A stretch of DNA of 47,905 nucleotides from Rahnella perminowiae (GTDB lineage Bacteria > Pseudomonadota > Gammaproteobacteria > Enterobacterales > Enterobacteriaceae), in the NCBI RefSeq assembly GCF_019049755.1, contig NZ_JAFMOS010000640.1, forward strand, positions 1 through 47,905, read 5' to 3'. The notes beneath the pieces were generated by a model. It ran no database searches and was not told the origin of the DNA. It saw only the letters and a list, made by a program, of their open reading frames with translations. The first letter of the stretch is position 1. Every line of letters begins with the position of its first letter. A program made the position numbers and the translations under genes. Positions 36,114 to 45,021 of the stretch are shown piece by piece.

Positions 36114-37079
36114 ATGCCAAACAGTCTGACCTATTGCGATCTTCCTGCGGAGATCCACCAATGGCCGGGACTTCCCCTTTCATTGAGCGGTGATGAAGTC
36201 ATGCCGCTGGATTACCGGGCGGGACATACCGGATGGCTTCTGTATGGTAGAAAACTTGATAAAACCAGCATTACGCTGTTCCAGCGCCGGTTAGGCCGCG
36301 CTCTGGTGATTGTCAGCGCATGGTCAGTGGAAGGTTATCAGGTTGTGCGCCTCGCAGGCTCACTCACTGCCGACGCACAGTTTCTCGCCGAATCTTTTGA
36401 ATTTGATGTCGCTCAGCTGGGGAAAGTGCCGTATCTGCGTGTGCCAGGCCTGCTGGTCATGGACATGGATTCTACCGCGATTGAAATTGAATGCATCGAT
36501 GAAATTGCCAAACTGGCAGGCGTCGGTGAGCAGGTCGCGGAAGTCACCGAACGCGCGATGCGCGGCGAGCTGGATTTCTCCGCCAGTCTGCGTCAGCGCG
36601 TGGCGACATTGAAAGATGCGGATGCCAGTATTCTACAGCAGGTGCGTGAAACCCTGCCGCTGATGCCGGGTCTGACGGTGATGGTTCAGCGTTTACAGGA
36701 AGCGGGCTGGCACGTGGCGATTGCCTCCGGCGGCTTTACATATTATGCCGAATACCTGCGCGACCAGCTGAATCTGATCGACGTGGCCGCGAACGAACTG
36801 GAAATCCGTGACGGCAAACTGACAGGCCGTGTGATCGGGCCGATCGTTGACGCGCAATATAAAGCCGATACTCTGCTGAAACTGGCAGAAAAACTGGGTA
36901 TTCCCCACGCGCAAACCGTGGCTATCGGTGATGGGGCGAATGACCTGAAAATGATGGCGGTTGCGGGCATGGGTATTGCTTATCACGCCAAACCGAAAGT
37001 TTATGAACAGGCTTCAGTCTGCATCCGACATGCCGATCTGCTTGGCGTGTTGTGTATTCTCAGCGGTAGCCAGTCTTAA
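36114..37079 (+). CDS. serB: Phosphoserine phosphatase
   Basis: Last step of L-serine synthesis: hydrolyses O-phospho-L-serine. 321 residues, E. coli SerB length. The HAD nucleophile motif is DMDSTAIEIECIDE with Asp117 and Asp119. The phosphoserine site lies in RAMRGELDF and the MPGL stretch. HAD motif II is IASGGFTYYAE and motif III/IV is GDGANDLKMM. The ATG follows AGGAG. The two 123-bp repeats lie just upstream (35942-36064) and immediately after the stop codon (37081). It normally forms a unit with radA. Confidence 0.96.
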   Translation: MPNSLTYCDLPAEIHQWPGLPLSLSGDEVMPLDYRAGHTGWLLYGRKLDKTSITLFQRRLGRALVIVSAWSVEGYQVVRLAGSLTADAQFLAESFEFDVAQLGKVPYLRVPGLLVMDMDSTAIEIECIDEIAKLAGVGEQVAEVTERAMRGELDFSASLRQRVATLKDADASILQQVRETLPLMPGLTVMVQRLQEAGWHVAIASGGFTYYAEYLRDQLNLIDVAANELEIRDGKLTGRVIGPIVDAQYKADTLLKLAEKLGIPHAQTVAIGDGANDLKMMAVAGMGIAYHAKPKVYEQASVCIRHADLLGVLCILSGSQS

Positions 37080-37080
37080 A

Positions 37081-37203
37081 TACCCGTCATACGTCAAGCC
37101 GCATCTGCGTTAGCTGCAATCACTCACCCGAATCACTGACGTATGTCAGCTCATCGGGATGAGTGCTCTGGCCGCCTTGATGCAACTCGAATTATTTAGG
37201 GTA
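37081..37203. repeat. 123-bp palindromic intergenic repeat, copy 2 (serB-radA)
   Basis: It begins at the base after the serB stop region and ends 27 bp before the radA start. Same ends (TACCC/GGGTA), same 123-bp length and shared internal blocks as copy 1 at 35942. The centre reads CACTGACgtaTGTCAG. It fills nearly the whole serB-radA gap, so it is transcribed with serB and may fold in the mRNA. Confidence 0.75.
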
Positions 37204-37230
37204 TTCACTATTATTTTGAAGAGGTAAGTT

Positions 37231-38613
37231 GTGGCAAAAGCAGCAAAACGTGCATTTGTGTGTAATGAATGTGGCGCAGATTATCCGCGCTGGCAAGGGC
37301 AGTGCAGTGCCTGTCAGGCCTGGAACAGCATTACTGAAATCCGTTTGGCCGCTTCCCCTACGGTGGCGCGTAACGAACGTCTGACCGGTTATGCCGGGGA
37401 TGCCGGGGTCAGCCGCGTGCAGAAACTGTCGGATATCAGCCTCGATGAACTTCCGCGTTTCAGTACCGGTTTTAAAGAGTTTGACCGGGTATTAGGTGGC
37501 GGCGTGGTACCGGGCAGTGCCATTCTCATTGGCGGTAACCCCGGTGCCGGTAAAAGTACGCTGTTGCTGCAAATTCTGTGTCATCTCAGTGAAAACATGA
37601 AAACCCTTTACGTTACGGGTGAAGAATCATTGCAACAGGTTGCGATGCGCGCGCATCGTCTGGGTTTACCAACGGCTAACATGAATATGCTGTCGGAAAC
37701 CAGCATCGAACAGATTTGTGAGATTGCAGATGCGGAACAGCCGAAGCTGATGGTGATCGACTCCATTCAGGTGATGCATATGGCCGATATTCAGTCGTCG
37801 CCGGGTACGGTCGCCCAGGTGCGTGAAACGGCGGCGTATCTTACCCGTTTCGCTAAAACGCGCGGCGTGGCGATTGTCATGGTCGGTCATGTCACTAAAG
37901 ACGGTTCACTGGCGGGGCCCAAAGTACTGGAGCACTGTATTGACTGTTCCGTACTGCTCGACGGTGATGCCGATTCGCGTTTCCGTACATTGCGCAGCCA
38001 CAAAAACCGCTTTGGCGCGGTGAACGAACTGGGCGTATTTGCTATGACCGAACAGGGGCTGCGTGAAGTCAGCAACCCGTCGGCAATTTTCCTCAGCCGG
38101 GGAGATGAAATTACCTCCGGCAGCTCCGTCATGGTGCTATGGGAAGGAACGCGTCCGCTGTTGGTTGAGGTTCAGGCGCTGGTCGATCATTCGATGATGG
38201 GCAATCCCCGTCGTGTGGCGGTCGGTCTTGAGCAGAACCGTCTGGCCATATTACTCGCGGTGCTGCACCGTCATGGCGGCTTACAGATGGCGGATCAGGA
38301 TGTCTTTGTTAACGTGGTCGGTGGCGTGAAAGTCACCGAAACCAGTGCCGACCTGGCGCTGTTGCTGTCGCTGGTATCGAGCCTGCGTGACCGTCCGCTG
38401 CCGCAGGATTTGGTGGTGTTCGGTGAGGTCGGGCTGGCGGGGGAAATCCGTCCGGTGCCAAGCGGTCAGGAGCGTATAACTGAAGCGGCGAAACACGGTT
38501 TTAAACGCGCCATTGTGCCGTACGCTAACGTGCCGAAAAAAGTGCCCGCCGGTATGCAGGTATTTGGCGTCAAAAAACTGGCTGATGCGCTGGCGATCCT
38601 CGATGATTTGTAA
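37231..38613 (+). CDS. radA: DNA repair protein RadA
   Basis: RecA-like ATPase that drives branch migration of recombination intermediates. The N-terminal zinc finger is C11xxC14 and C25xxC28. Walker A is GGNPGAGKST (101-110). The RadA-specific KNRFG motif appears as SHKNRFG near residue 255. The C-terminal Lon-protease-like domain includes GGVKVTETSADLALLLSL and GEVGLAGEIRP. 460 residues, E. coli length. GTG start with GAGGT upstream. It lies between serB and nadR. Confidence 0.96.
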   Translation: MAKAAKRAFVCNECGADYPRWQGQCSACQAWNSITEIRLAASPTVARNERLTGYAGDAGVSRVQKLSDISLDELPRFSTGFKEFDRVLGGGVVPGSAILIGGNPGAGKSTLLLQILCHLSENMKTLYVTGEESLQQVAMRAHRLGLPTANMNMLSETSIEQICEIADAEQPKLMVIDSIQVMHMADIQSSPGTVAQVRETAAYLTRFAKTRGVAIVMVGHVTKDGSLAGPKVLEHCIDCSVLLDGDADSRFRTLRSHKNRFGAVNELGVFAMTEQGLREVSNPSAIFLSRGDEITSGSSVMVLWEGTRPLLVEVQALVDHSMMGNPRRVAVGLEQNRLAILLAVLHRHGGLQMADQDVFVNVVGGVKVTETSADLALLLSLVSSLRDRPLPQDLVVFGEVGLAGEIRPVPSGQERITEAAKHGFKRAIVPYANVPKKVPAGMQVFGVKKLADALAILDDL

Positions 38614-38685
38614 CGGTTAACCGCTGTCGCTGCTGAGGGCCTTTGTGCTATTTTTTGTTTAGTACAGAAAACCTGAGGACAAGGC

Positions 38686-39945
38686 ATGTCACAGTTCGAC
38701 TATCTAAAAACCGCGATAAAACAACAGGGACGCACGCTGCAACAGGTGGCCGAAGCCAGCGGGATGACCAAGGGTTATCTCAGCCAGTTGTTGAATGCAA
38801 AGATAAAAAGCCCCAGCGCCCAAAAACTGGAGGCATTGCACCGTTTCCTGGATCTTGAGTTTCCCCGTCGTGAGAAAAATATTGGCGTGGTGTTCGGTAA
38901 GTTTTATCCGCTGCACACCGGCCACATTTATCTGATCCAGCGCGCCTGTAGTCAGGTCGATGAGCTGCATATCATCATGGGTTATGACGAACCACGCGAC
39001 CGCGAGCTGTTTGAGAACAGCTCAATGTCTCAGCAACCCACGGTCAGCGACCGCCTGCGCTGGTTATTGCAGACCTTCAAGTATCAGAAAAACATCCGCA
39101 TTCATGCCTTTAACGAAGAGGGGATGGAGCCGTATCCGCACGGCTGGGATGTCTGGGGGCGTGGCATTAAAGAGTTTATGGATCAGAAAGGCATTGAACC
39201 GAATACTATTTATTCCAGCGAAGAAGCTGATGCGCCACAGTACCGGGAACATCTCGGCATTGAAACGGTGCTGATCGACCCGAAACGTTCGTTTATGAAT
39301 ATCAGTGGCCGTCAGATCCGTCAGGATCCGTTCCGTTACTGGGATTATATTCCGACTGAAGTTAAACCGTTTTTCGTACGCACGGTGGCGATTCTGGGCG
39401 GCGAATCCAGCGGGAAATCGACGCTGGTGAATAAATTAGCCAATATCTTCAACACGACCAGCGCGTGGGAATATGGCCGCGATTATGTGTTCTCGCACCT
39501 CGGTGGCGATGAAATGGCGCTGCAATATTCCGATTATGACAAAATTGCACTCGGGCAGGCGCAGTACATTGATTTTGCAGTAAAATATGCCAATAAAGTG
39601 GCGTTTATTGATACCGACTTCCTGACCACCCAAGCCTTCTGTAAAAAATATGAAGGGCGTGAGCATCCGTTTGTGCAGGCGCTGATGGATGAATACCGGT
39701 TTGATCTGGTTATTTTGCTGGAAAACAATACACCGTGGGTTGCGGATGGCCTGCGTAGTCTGGGCAGTACGTCTGACCGGATGTCTTTTCAAAATCTGTT
39801 AATTGAAATGCTCAGGCAGAACCAGGTGGAATATGTTCACGTGGAGTCATCAGATTATGATCAGCGTTTTCTCGAATGTGTGGAACTGGTGCAGAACATG
39901 CTGGCGGCGGACACCAGCCGGTTAAATGAACCCCCTGTACGCTGA
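38686..39945 (+). CDS. nadR: Trifunctional NAD regulator NadR
   Basis: Combines an NAD-sensing repressor of NAD synthesis genes with NMN adenylyltransferase and ribosylnicotinamide kinase activities. The 419 residues have three parts. An N-terminal HTH (about 1-60) holds LQQVAEASGMTKGYLSQLLN. The adenylyltransferase domain has GKFYPLHTGH (71-80) and the ISGRQIR stretch. The C-terminal kinase domain has Walker A GGESSGKS (238-245). It is slightly longer than E. coli NadR (410). The ATG follows GAGGACA. A terminator follows at 40014. Confidence 0.95.
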   Translation: MSQFDYLKTAIKQQGRTLQQVAEASGMTKGYLSQLLNAKIKSPSAQKLEALHRFLDLEFPRREKNIGVVFGKFYPLHTGHIYLIQRACSQVDELHIIMGYDEPRDRELFENSSMSQQPTVSDRLRWLLQTFKYQKNIRIHAFNEEGMEPYPHGWDVWGRGIKEFMDQKGIEPNTIYSSEEADAPQYREHLGIETVLIDPKRSFMNISGRQIRQDPFRYWDYIPTEVKPFFVRTVAILGGESSGKSTLVNKLANIFNTTSAWEYGRDYVFSHLGGDEMALQYSDYDKIALGQAQYIDFAVKYANKVAFIDTDFLTTQAFCKKYEGREHPFVQALMDEYRFDLVILLENNTPWVADGLRSLGSTSDRMSFQNLLIEMLRQNQVEYVHVESSDYDQRFLECVELVQNMLAADTSRLNEPPVR

Positions 39946-39986
39946 TCAAAAATCAGCAATCAGAGCTGCGGGCATACATAGCGTTC

Positions 39987-40014
39987 ACACGTGAACGAAA
40001 ACACGTGAATGAAA
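39987..40014. repeat. Two tandem 14-bp repeats after nadR
   Basis: ACACGTGAACGAAA is followed at once by ACACGTGAATGAAA, 13 of 14 identical. The first copy also sits in the dyad CGTTCAC-AC-GTGAACG. Just before the nadR terminator; no role assigned. Confidence 0.5.
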
Positions 40015-40042
40015 AAGCCCCGTCATGAAAATGCGGGGCTTT
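40014..40042. terminator. Terminator between nadR and the convergent oxidoreductase gene
   Basis: Stem AAAGCCCCG / CGGGGCTTT with an 11-nt loop. The A-rich 5' side gives a usable T tract for the minus strand as well. Confidence 0.75.
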
Positions 40043-40063
40043 GCATATAAGGCCACAGCGGAC

Positions 40064-41065
40064 TTAGAAAGCGACGACCACTTTACCCTGCATATGGCCG
40101 TCGAGTACTTTGGCATGCGCGGCTTCGATGCTTTCCACGGTCAGGCCATGCAGGGTGTCGCTCAGGGTGGTCCGGACTTTCCCTTCGTCAACCAGCGCGG
40201 CGACGCGTTTGAGAATTTCGCCCTGTTCGGCAATATCCGGCGTGGTAAACATACTGCGGGTGTACATCAGCTCCCAGTGCAGGGCGGCACTTTTCAGCTT
40301 CAGTTTATTCATATCCAGCGGATGTTCGTTTTCAACGATGGTACAGATATGACCCATTGGCGCGATCAGATCAGCGATTGTCTCCCAATGGCCGTCGGTA
40401 TCGTTCAGACACAGAATAAAATCTACCTGCCTGATGTCGTGTTTCGCCAGTTCACCTTTCAGATCTTTGTAATTTACGGTCAGATCGGCACCGCGATCCA
40501 GACACCATTTTGCTGATTCCGGGCGCGAAGCGGTGGCAATGACTTTCACGTTGCTGCGCAGTGACGCGAACGGGATCGCAAGCGAACCTACGCCACCGGC
40601 TCCGCCGATGATCAGCAGCGTTTTATCCGCAGATGCGTCCTGAATTTTCAGATGCTCGAACAACGCCTCCCAGGCGGTCAGTGTGGTCAGCGGCATGGCG
40701 GCGGCTTCAGCCCAGTTCAGGCTTTGCGGTTTGAGGGACACAATGCGTGAGTCGATGAGATGTTCAGCCGCGTTACTTCCGGAACGGGTGATATCTCCGG
40801 CGTACCAGACTTCATCGCCGGGTTTGAAATTTTTCACCGCGCTGCCCACGGATTTAACAATGCCGCTGGCATCCCAGCCCAGCACTTTCGGTGCATCCAG
40901 ACCGCTTTTCTGCACACCTTTGTGTACTTTAGTATCGACCGGATTGACCGACACGGCTTTCACTTCCACCAGCAGGTCGTAATCCTGGGCAACGGGTTGT
41001 GGCAATTCAACAGCAATAAAACGGGCCGGATCTTTCGGGTTTACTGCAATAGCGTTAACGGACAT
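40064..41065 (-). CDS. Zinc-binding-type/quinone alcohol dehydrogenase family protein
   Basis: 333-residue MDR-superfamily oxidoreductase. The N-terminal GroES-like domain has EVKAVSVNPVDTKVHKG and VLGWDASGIVKSVG, with no zinc-ligand cysteine cluster. The Rossmann domain has IIGGAGGVGSLAIPFA as the NADP-binding loop. It belongs to the quinone oxidoreductase-like group, called zinc-binding alcohol dehydrogenase family in annotation. The real substrate is unknown. It is divergent from a LysR gene at 41165 and probably regulated by it. Confidence 0.85.
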   Translation of the reverse strand: MSVNAIAVNPKDPARFIAVELPQPVAQDYDLLVEVKAVSVNPVDTKVHKGVQKSGLDAPKVLGWDASGIVKSVGSAVKNFKPGDEVWYAGDITRSGSNAAEHLIDSRIVSLKPQSLNWAEAAAMPLTTLTAWEALFEHLKIQDASADKTLLIIGGAGGVGSLAIPFASLRSNVKVIATASRPESAKWCLDRGADLTVNYKDLKGELAKHDIRQVDFILCLNDTDGHWETIADLIAPMGHICTIVENEHPLDMNKLKLKSAALHWELMYTRSMFTTPDIAEQGEILKRVAALVDEGKVRTTLSDTLHGLTVESIEAAHAKVLDGHMQGKVVVAF

Positions 41066-41164
41066 ATCAATTTCTCCATGAGGTTTACAGACAGTCTAGT
41101 CCGCATGACAGAAGCTGATAAGATGGACAATAACTAACAAAGTGTTCGGCTGAGGTGAACAATC
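41066..41164. promoter_or_regulatory. Divergent spacer, oxidoreductase / LysR
   Basis: 99 bp of control region between the two start codons. It presumably holds the LysR operator and both promoters. I could not single out a trustworthy operator. Confidence 0.4.
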
Positions 41165-42073
41165 ATGTTTAAGCAGTTGCAGGATATGGCGCTGTTTGCG
41201 CTGGTCGCAGAATGCGGCAGTTTTACTCAGGCCGCCAGCCGCGCCGGTTTGCCCAAATCCAGCGTCAGTCATCGCATCAGCCAGCTGGAGAAATCCGTCG
41301 GTCTGCGCCTGCTTAACCGCACGACGCGGCAACTGAATCTGACGTTTGCCGGTGAACGTTACCTGATCCACTGTCAGGAAATGATGCAGGCCAGCGAAAG
41401 GGCGGAGCTGGCCATCCGCCGGTTACGCGATAATCCGAGCGGGCGGTTGCGGATCACCAGTCCGGCAGGGCTCGGGGCGACGTTACTGGCGCGCATGAAC
41501 GTCGAGTTTCAGAAACGTTATCCGGATGTTTCGCTGGAGGTGTCGGTGTCCGATGCGATGGTCGATCTGGTGCAGGAAGGGTTTGATATCGCCTTGCGTA
41601 CGGGTAAACCGCAGGATTCCTCGCTGATCGGCCGCGAACTGGGGCACAGCCCGCGTTACCTGCTGGCGTCGCCGGCGTATCTGGCACAGCAGCCATCCCT
41701 GGATTCGCCGCAGCAACTGGCGTCGCATCACTGCATCGCACACCGGGCGTGGTCTGAGTGGGTACTGCATCGCGGCGATACCTGGCACCGCTGGTTGCTG
41801 CCTTCGGCGCATACCACCGACAATCTGCTGTATGCGCGGGAGTGCGCGCTGGCAGGTGCAGGCATTACATTGCTGCCTGCATTTTTATGCCATGACGAAG
41901 TCGCGAAAGGCACGCTGGTGCGCGTGTTGCCGGAATGGGAAGCAGAAGGGAATGATTTGTATCTGGTTTATCCGGGACGAAAGCTGAATTCGCCGGCACT
42001 GGTCTGTTTTATTGAGTTTATGCTGGAAGAATATAGGTTTTCAGAAAGCTACAGCGAGGCGCTGACGGGATAG
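41165..42073 (+). CDS. LysR-family transcriptional regulator
   Basis: 302-residue regulator. The N-terminal winged helix-turn-helix holds ALFALVAECGSFTQAASRAG, then LPKSSVSHRISQLE (residues about 9-43). The effector domain starts near residue 90 with SGRLRITSPAG. The start ATG at 41165 gives the canonical LysR N-terminus. It faces the oxidoreductase gene, the most likely target. Confidence 0.87.
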   Translation: MFKQLQDMALFALVAECGSFTQAASRAGLPKSSVSHRISQLEKSVGLRLLNRTTRQLNLTFAGERYLIHCQEMMQASERAELAIRRLRDNPSGRLRITSPAGLGATLLARMNVEFQKRYPDVSLEVSVSDAMVDLVQEGFDIALRTGKPQDSSLIGRELGHSPRYLLASPAYLAQQPSLDSPQQLASHHCIAHRAWSEWVLHRGDTWHRWLLPSAHTTDNLLYARECALAGAGITLLPAFLCHDEVAKGTLVRVLPEWEAEGNDLYLVYPGRKLNSPALVCFIEFMLEEYRFSESYSEALTG

Positions 42074-42093
42074 ATTTGATTGAATTGCCGCCA

Positions 42094-42117
42094 TAAAAAA
42101 GGCCCGTTTCCGGGCCT
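42094..42117 (-). terminator. Terminator of ettA
   Basis: On the minus strand: stem AGGCCCG / CGGGCCT with a 4-nt loop, followed by TTTTTT. It follows the ettA stop by about 20 bp. The convergent LysR gene ends nearby and could use it only weakly. Confidence 0.85.
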
Positions 42118-42136
42118 GATATTCGGCTGAAGACGA

Positions 42137-43804
42137 TTATTTGATCATCTTTTTGTACTTAATGCGCTTTGGTTCCAACGCATCGGCACCTAAAGTCCGT
42201 TTTTTGTATTCTTCGTATTCGGTGAAGTTACCTTCGAAGAACTCGACTTTGCCTTCATCCTGATAATCGAGGATGTGCGTCGCGATACGGTCGAGGAACC
42301 AGCGGTCATGGGAAATGACCATCGCGCAGCCCGGGAATTCCAGCAAGGCGTTTTCCAGTGCACGCAGGGTTTCGATGTCGAGGTCATTGGTCGGTTCATC
42401 GAGCAGCAACATGTTACCGCCAACCTGCAGCAGTTTTGCCAGATGCAAACGGCCACGTTCACCACCGGACAGTTCGCCAACACGTTTGCCCTGATCAACC
42501 CCTTTGAAGTTAAAGCGGCCCACGTAGGCGCGGCTTGGCATTTCAGTGGTGCCGATGCGCATGATGTCCTGACCACCGGAGACTTCTTCCCAGACGGTTT
42601 TGCTGTTATCCATTGAATCACGGAACTGATCCACAGACGCCAGTTTCACGGTATCGCCCAGCTCGATGGTGCCGCTGTTAGCGTCTTCCTGACCTGACAT
42701 CATACGGAACAGCGTTGATTTACCGGCGCCGTTCGGGCCGATAATCCCGACGATCGCGCCTTTCGGTACGGAGAAGGACAGGTCGTCGATCAGAACGCGA
42801 TCACCGTAAGACTTGCTCAGGTTTTTCACTTCGACAACTTTGTCGCCCAGGCGGGGACCCGGTGGAATGAACAGTTCGTTGGTTTCGTTACGTTTCTGGT
42901 ATTCGGTGCTGTTCAGCTCCTCAAAGCGTGCCAGACGGGCCTTGCCTTTAGACTGACGGCCTTTCGCGCCCTGACGAACCCACTCCAGTTCCTTCTCGAT
43001 AGATTTACGGCGTGCGGCTTCGGAAGAGGCTTCCTGCGCCAGACGTTCGTCTTTTTGTTCCAGCCAGGTGGAATAGTTGCCTTCCCACGGAATACCTTCA
43101 CCGCGGTCAAGTTCGAGGATCCAGCCAGCCACATTATCAAGGAAGTAACGGTCGTGGGTAATTGCCACTACGGTACCTTCGAAGTCGTGCAGGAAGCGTT
43201 CCAGCCATGCCACGGATTCCGCATCCAGGTGGTTGGTCGGTTCGTCGAGCAGCAGCATGTCTGGTTTTTCGAGCAGCAGGCGGCAAAGTGCCACACGGCG
43301 GCGCTCACCACCGGACAGGTTAGCCACTTTCGCATCCCAGTCTGGCAGACGCAGCGCATCAGCAGCACGTTCCAGCTGGCTGTTGAGGTTGTGGCCATCG
43401 TGTGCCTGGATGATCTCTTCCAGCTTACCCTGTTCAGCCGCCAGTTTATCGAAATCCGCTTCCGGCTCAGCGTACAGTGCATACACTTCATCGAGACGTT
43501 TTAACGCGCCAACGACTTCAGAAACAGCTTCTTCCACGGACTCACGCACGGTGTGTTCCATGTTCAGCTGAGGTTCCTGCGGCAGGTAACCGATTTTCAG
43601 ATCAGGCTGCGGACGTGCTTCACCTTCGATGTCGGTATCGATACCGGCCATGATGCGCAGCAGGGTGGATTTACCCGAACCGTTCAGACCCAGAACACCG
43701 ATTTTAGCGCCAGGGAAGAAACTCAGGGAGATGTTCTTAAGAATATGACGCTTCGGCGGAACAACTTTGCCGAGGCGATGCATGGAATATACGTATTGAG
43801 CCAC
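42137..43804 (-). CDS. ettA: Energy-dependent translational throttle protein EttA
   Basis: ABC-F ATPase that binds the ribosomal E site and gates elongation according to energy charge. The GTG at 43804 gives MAQYVYSMHRLGKV and 555 residues, the E. coli EttA length; a longer frame to 43897 adds 31 non-homologous residues. Walker A motifs are GLNGSGKST (about 39) and GPNGAGKST (about 358). The PtIM linker between domains includes RKSIEKELEWVRQGAKGRQS. Signatures NLSGGERRRVALC and ELSGGERGRLHLA, each followed by a DEPTN Walker B motif, are present. AGAGG lies 12 nt upstream, a long spacing for a GTG start. Confidence 0.96.
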   Translation of the reverse strand: MAQYVYSMHRLGKVVPPKRHILKNISLSFFPGAKIGVLGLNGSGKSTLLRIMAGIDTDIEGEARPQPDLKIGYLPQEPQLNMEHTVRESVEEAVSEVVGALKRLDEVYALYAEPEADFDKLAAEQGKLEEIIQAHDGHNLNSQLERAADALRLPDWDAKVANLSGGERRRVALCRLLLEKPDMLLLDEPTNHLDAESVAWLERFLHDFEGTVVAITHDRYFLDNVAGWILELDRGEGIPWEGNYSTWLEQKDERLAQEASSEAARRKSIEKELEWVRQGAKGRQSKGKARLARFEELNSTEYQKRNETNELFIPPGPRLGDKVVEVKNLSKSYGDRVLIDDLSFSVPKGAIVGIIGPNGAGKSTLFRMMSGQEDANSGTIELGDTVKLASVDQFRDSMDNSKTVWEEVSGGQDIMRIGTTEMPSRAYVGRFNFKGVDQGKRVGELSGGERGRLHLAKLLQVGGNMLLLDEPTNDLDIETLRALENALLEFPGCAMVISHDRWFLDRIATHILDYQDEGKVEFFEGNFTEYEEYKKRTLGADALEPKRIKYKKMIK

Positions 43805-44007
43805 GTTGTTTTGAGCCTCTTTCTCTGCGGGCCGCGCGCTGTCTGCGAAGGGCAGGCGCTGCGGCAAATTAAAGTCAGCCCCGCCTGACTGCGGCATGAC
43901 TGATAAGGGTTCCGACTGCGAAGTTTAGCGTGTTTCAGCCGGGTTCCCAACCATCAGGTTCACAGTAAGGCAAGAATGTTGCCGGCGGGTAGCAGGTGGC
44001 GGAGAGA
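43805..44007. other. ettA upstream region and rcsA 3' flank
   Basis: About 200 bp holding the ettA promoter and the end of the rcsA transcript. No clear terminator of rcsA is visible on the minus strand. Nothing else was recognised. Confidence 0.35.
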
Positions 44008-44688
44008 TTAGCCAAACGGAATGTTGAATTCATCCGGTTCGCCTGACGGGCGCAGTGGCCGGTTGCGACCGACAAACATCCCGGTTGTCAGAATATCGGT
44101 GAGTTTAACAACATGATAAATGGCCTGTTTATTTTGCGTTTTTACTTTGCGCTTGATATTGCCTTTATGCGACGCCACCGTTTTTTGTTTGATATTCAGG
44201 TGCTGGGAAATATTTTCTGTGTTCAGCCCTGACATCCACATTTTCAGAATACTGGATTCAGTCCGGCTCAGGCTGACCGGTGTGAGATCCAACAATTGTT
44301 CCGCTTCTGCCGGGCGTGACAGCAGCAGGTTACGGGCAATCAGCTGATAAATGGTGGTTGTCCGGATGGATTTGGACAAAATAATGATGTTTTTACGGAT
44401 CGGCACATAGCTCTGATAATTCAGGTTTTCTTTGGAAATGAAAACAAAGAACAGCGTACCGGGATGCGCGTCTATCATATCCCGCAGGGTGTGGCCTGAC
44501 TGAGCATCAGACGTAAAGCAATCTTCATTCACAAAGATGATTTCAGGCGTCAGGGAATGGCATGTCGCGTGCAGTTCGTCGATATCCTTAAGCGAAAGAA
44601 TGTCTTTCTGCTGTTGTCCGTTTAATTGCAATAACGAATGCAATGCCAGCTGCGTGTAATAGCATCTGTCTACAATCATCGATGACAT
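44008..44688 (-). CDS. rcsA: RcsA, LuxR-family capsule and envelope-stress regulator
   Basis: Partner of RcsB in activating exopolysaccharide and other envelope genes; unstable protein controlled by Lon in E. coli. The ATG at 44688 gives MSSMIVDRCYYTQLALHSLL and 226 residues. Signature stretches are FVNEDCF and HPGTLFFVFIS. The C-terminal LuxR-type helix-turn-helix is LSRTESSILKMWMSGLNTEN, followed by ISQHLNIKQKTVASHKGNIK and RKVKTQNKQAIYHVVKLTD. The protein then continues about 18 residues past the usual FVNMR-like end (here FVGRNRPLRPSGEPDEFN, then IPFG). A longer frame to 44730 has an extra 14 residues. Weak AGGT precedes the ATG. In E. coli rcsA lies far away. Confidence 0.88.
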   Translation of the reverse strand: MSSMIVDRCYYTQLALHSLLQLNGQQQKDILSLKDIDELHATCHSLTPEIIFVNEDCFTSDAQSGHTLRDMIDAHPGTLFFVFISKENLNYQSYVPIRKNIIILSKSIRTTTIYQLIARNLLLSRPAEAEQLLDLTPVSLSRTESSILKMWMSGLNTENISQHLNIKQKTVASHKGNIKRKVKTQNKQAIYHVVKLTDILTTGMFVGRNRPLRPSGEPDEFNIPFG

Positions 44689-44978
44689 TGTGTTTACCTG
44701 TTTGTTGGCTTCTGTTCGGCTGCAAAGCATCCAGAGAGCTCGTTTTTTATAAAACTGGTCCTACAGCGATGGGGCATTCCTGTAAAAACTGCCGTAAAAA
44801 TTGATGGTTGCCGGCAATATTCGTTTGCTGTGAAAAGGGATACCCTGGCGAGAGTAATAAGGCGGTAAAGGATTGATGTAAATCAGCAAAACGGGCATTG
44901 GGACGTTTTGTGAGATCTTTGAGACGAATTGAGCGCGGAAAATATTAAAGTTTCAGAATGATGACATTTTTTATCGTA
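44689..44978. promoter_or_regulatory. rcsA upstream region
   Basis: About 290 bp without a supported gene. ATTCCT at 44775-44780 might be half of an RcsAB box, but the other half does not fit well. No small RNA gene is recognisable here. Confidence 0.35.
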
Positions 44979-45007
44979 AAACGCCGGGCTACAAAAGGTA
45001 ACCCGGC
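44979..45007 (-). terminator. Terminator of the P-type ATPase gene
   Basis: Ten-bp stem GCCGGGCTAC / GTAACCCGGC with one wobble and a 5-nt loop. On the minus strand a short T run (GTTTTACG) follows. It lies just after the ATPase stop. Confidence 0.75.
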
Positions 45008-45021
45008 ATCCGGATAAATCA

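Noticed and set aside
38614-38623. Palindrome CGGTTAACCG after radA
   Set aside because: Only ten bases, no T tract next to it, so no terminator or operator is claimed.
44770-44785. Possible RcsAB box upstream of rcsA
   Set aside because: ATTCCT matches one half, but the other half matches poorly (about 7 of 14 overall), so I did not list it as a site.
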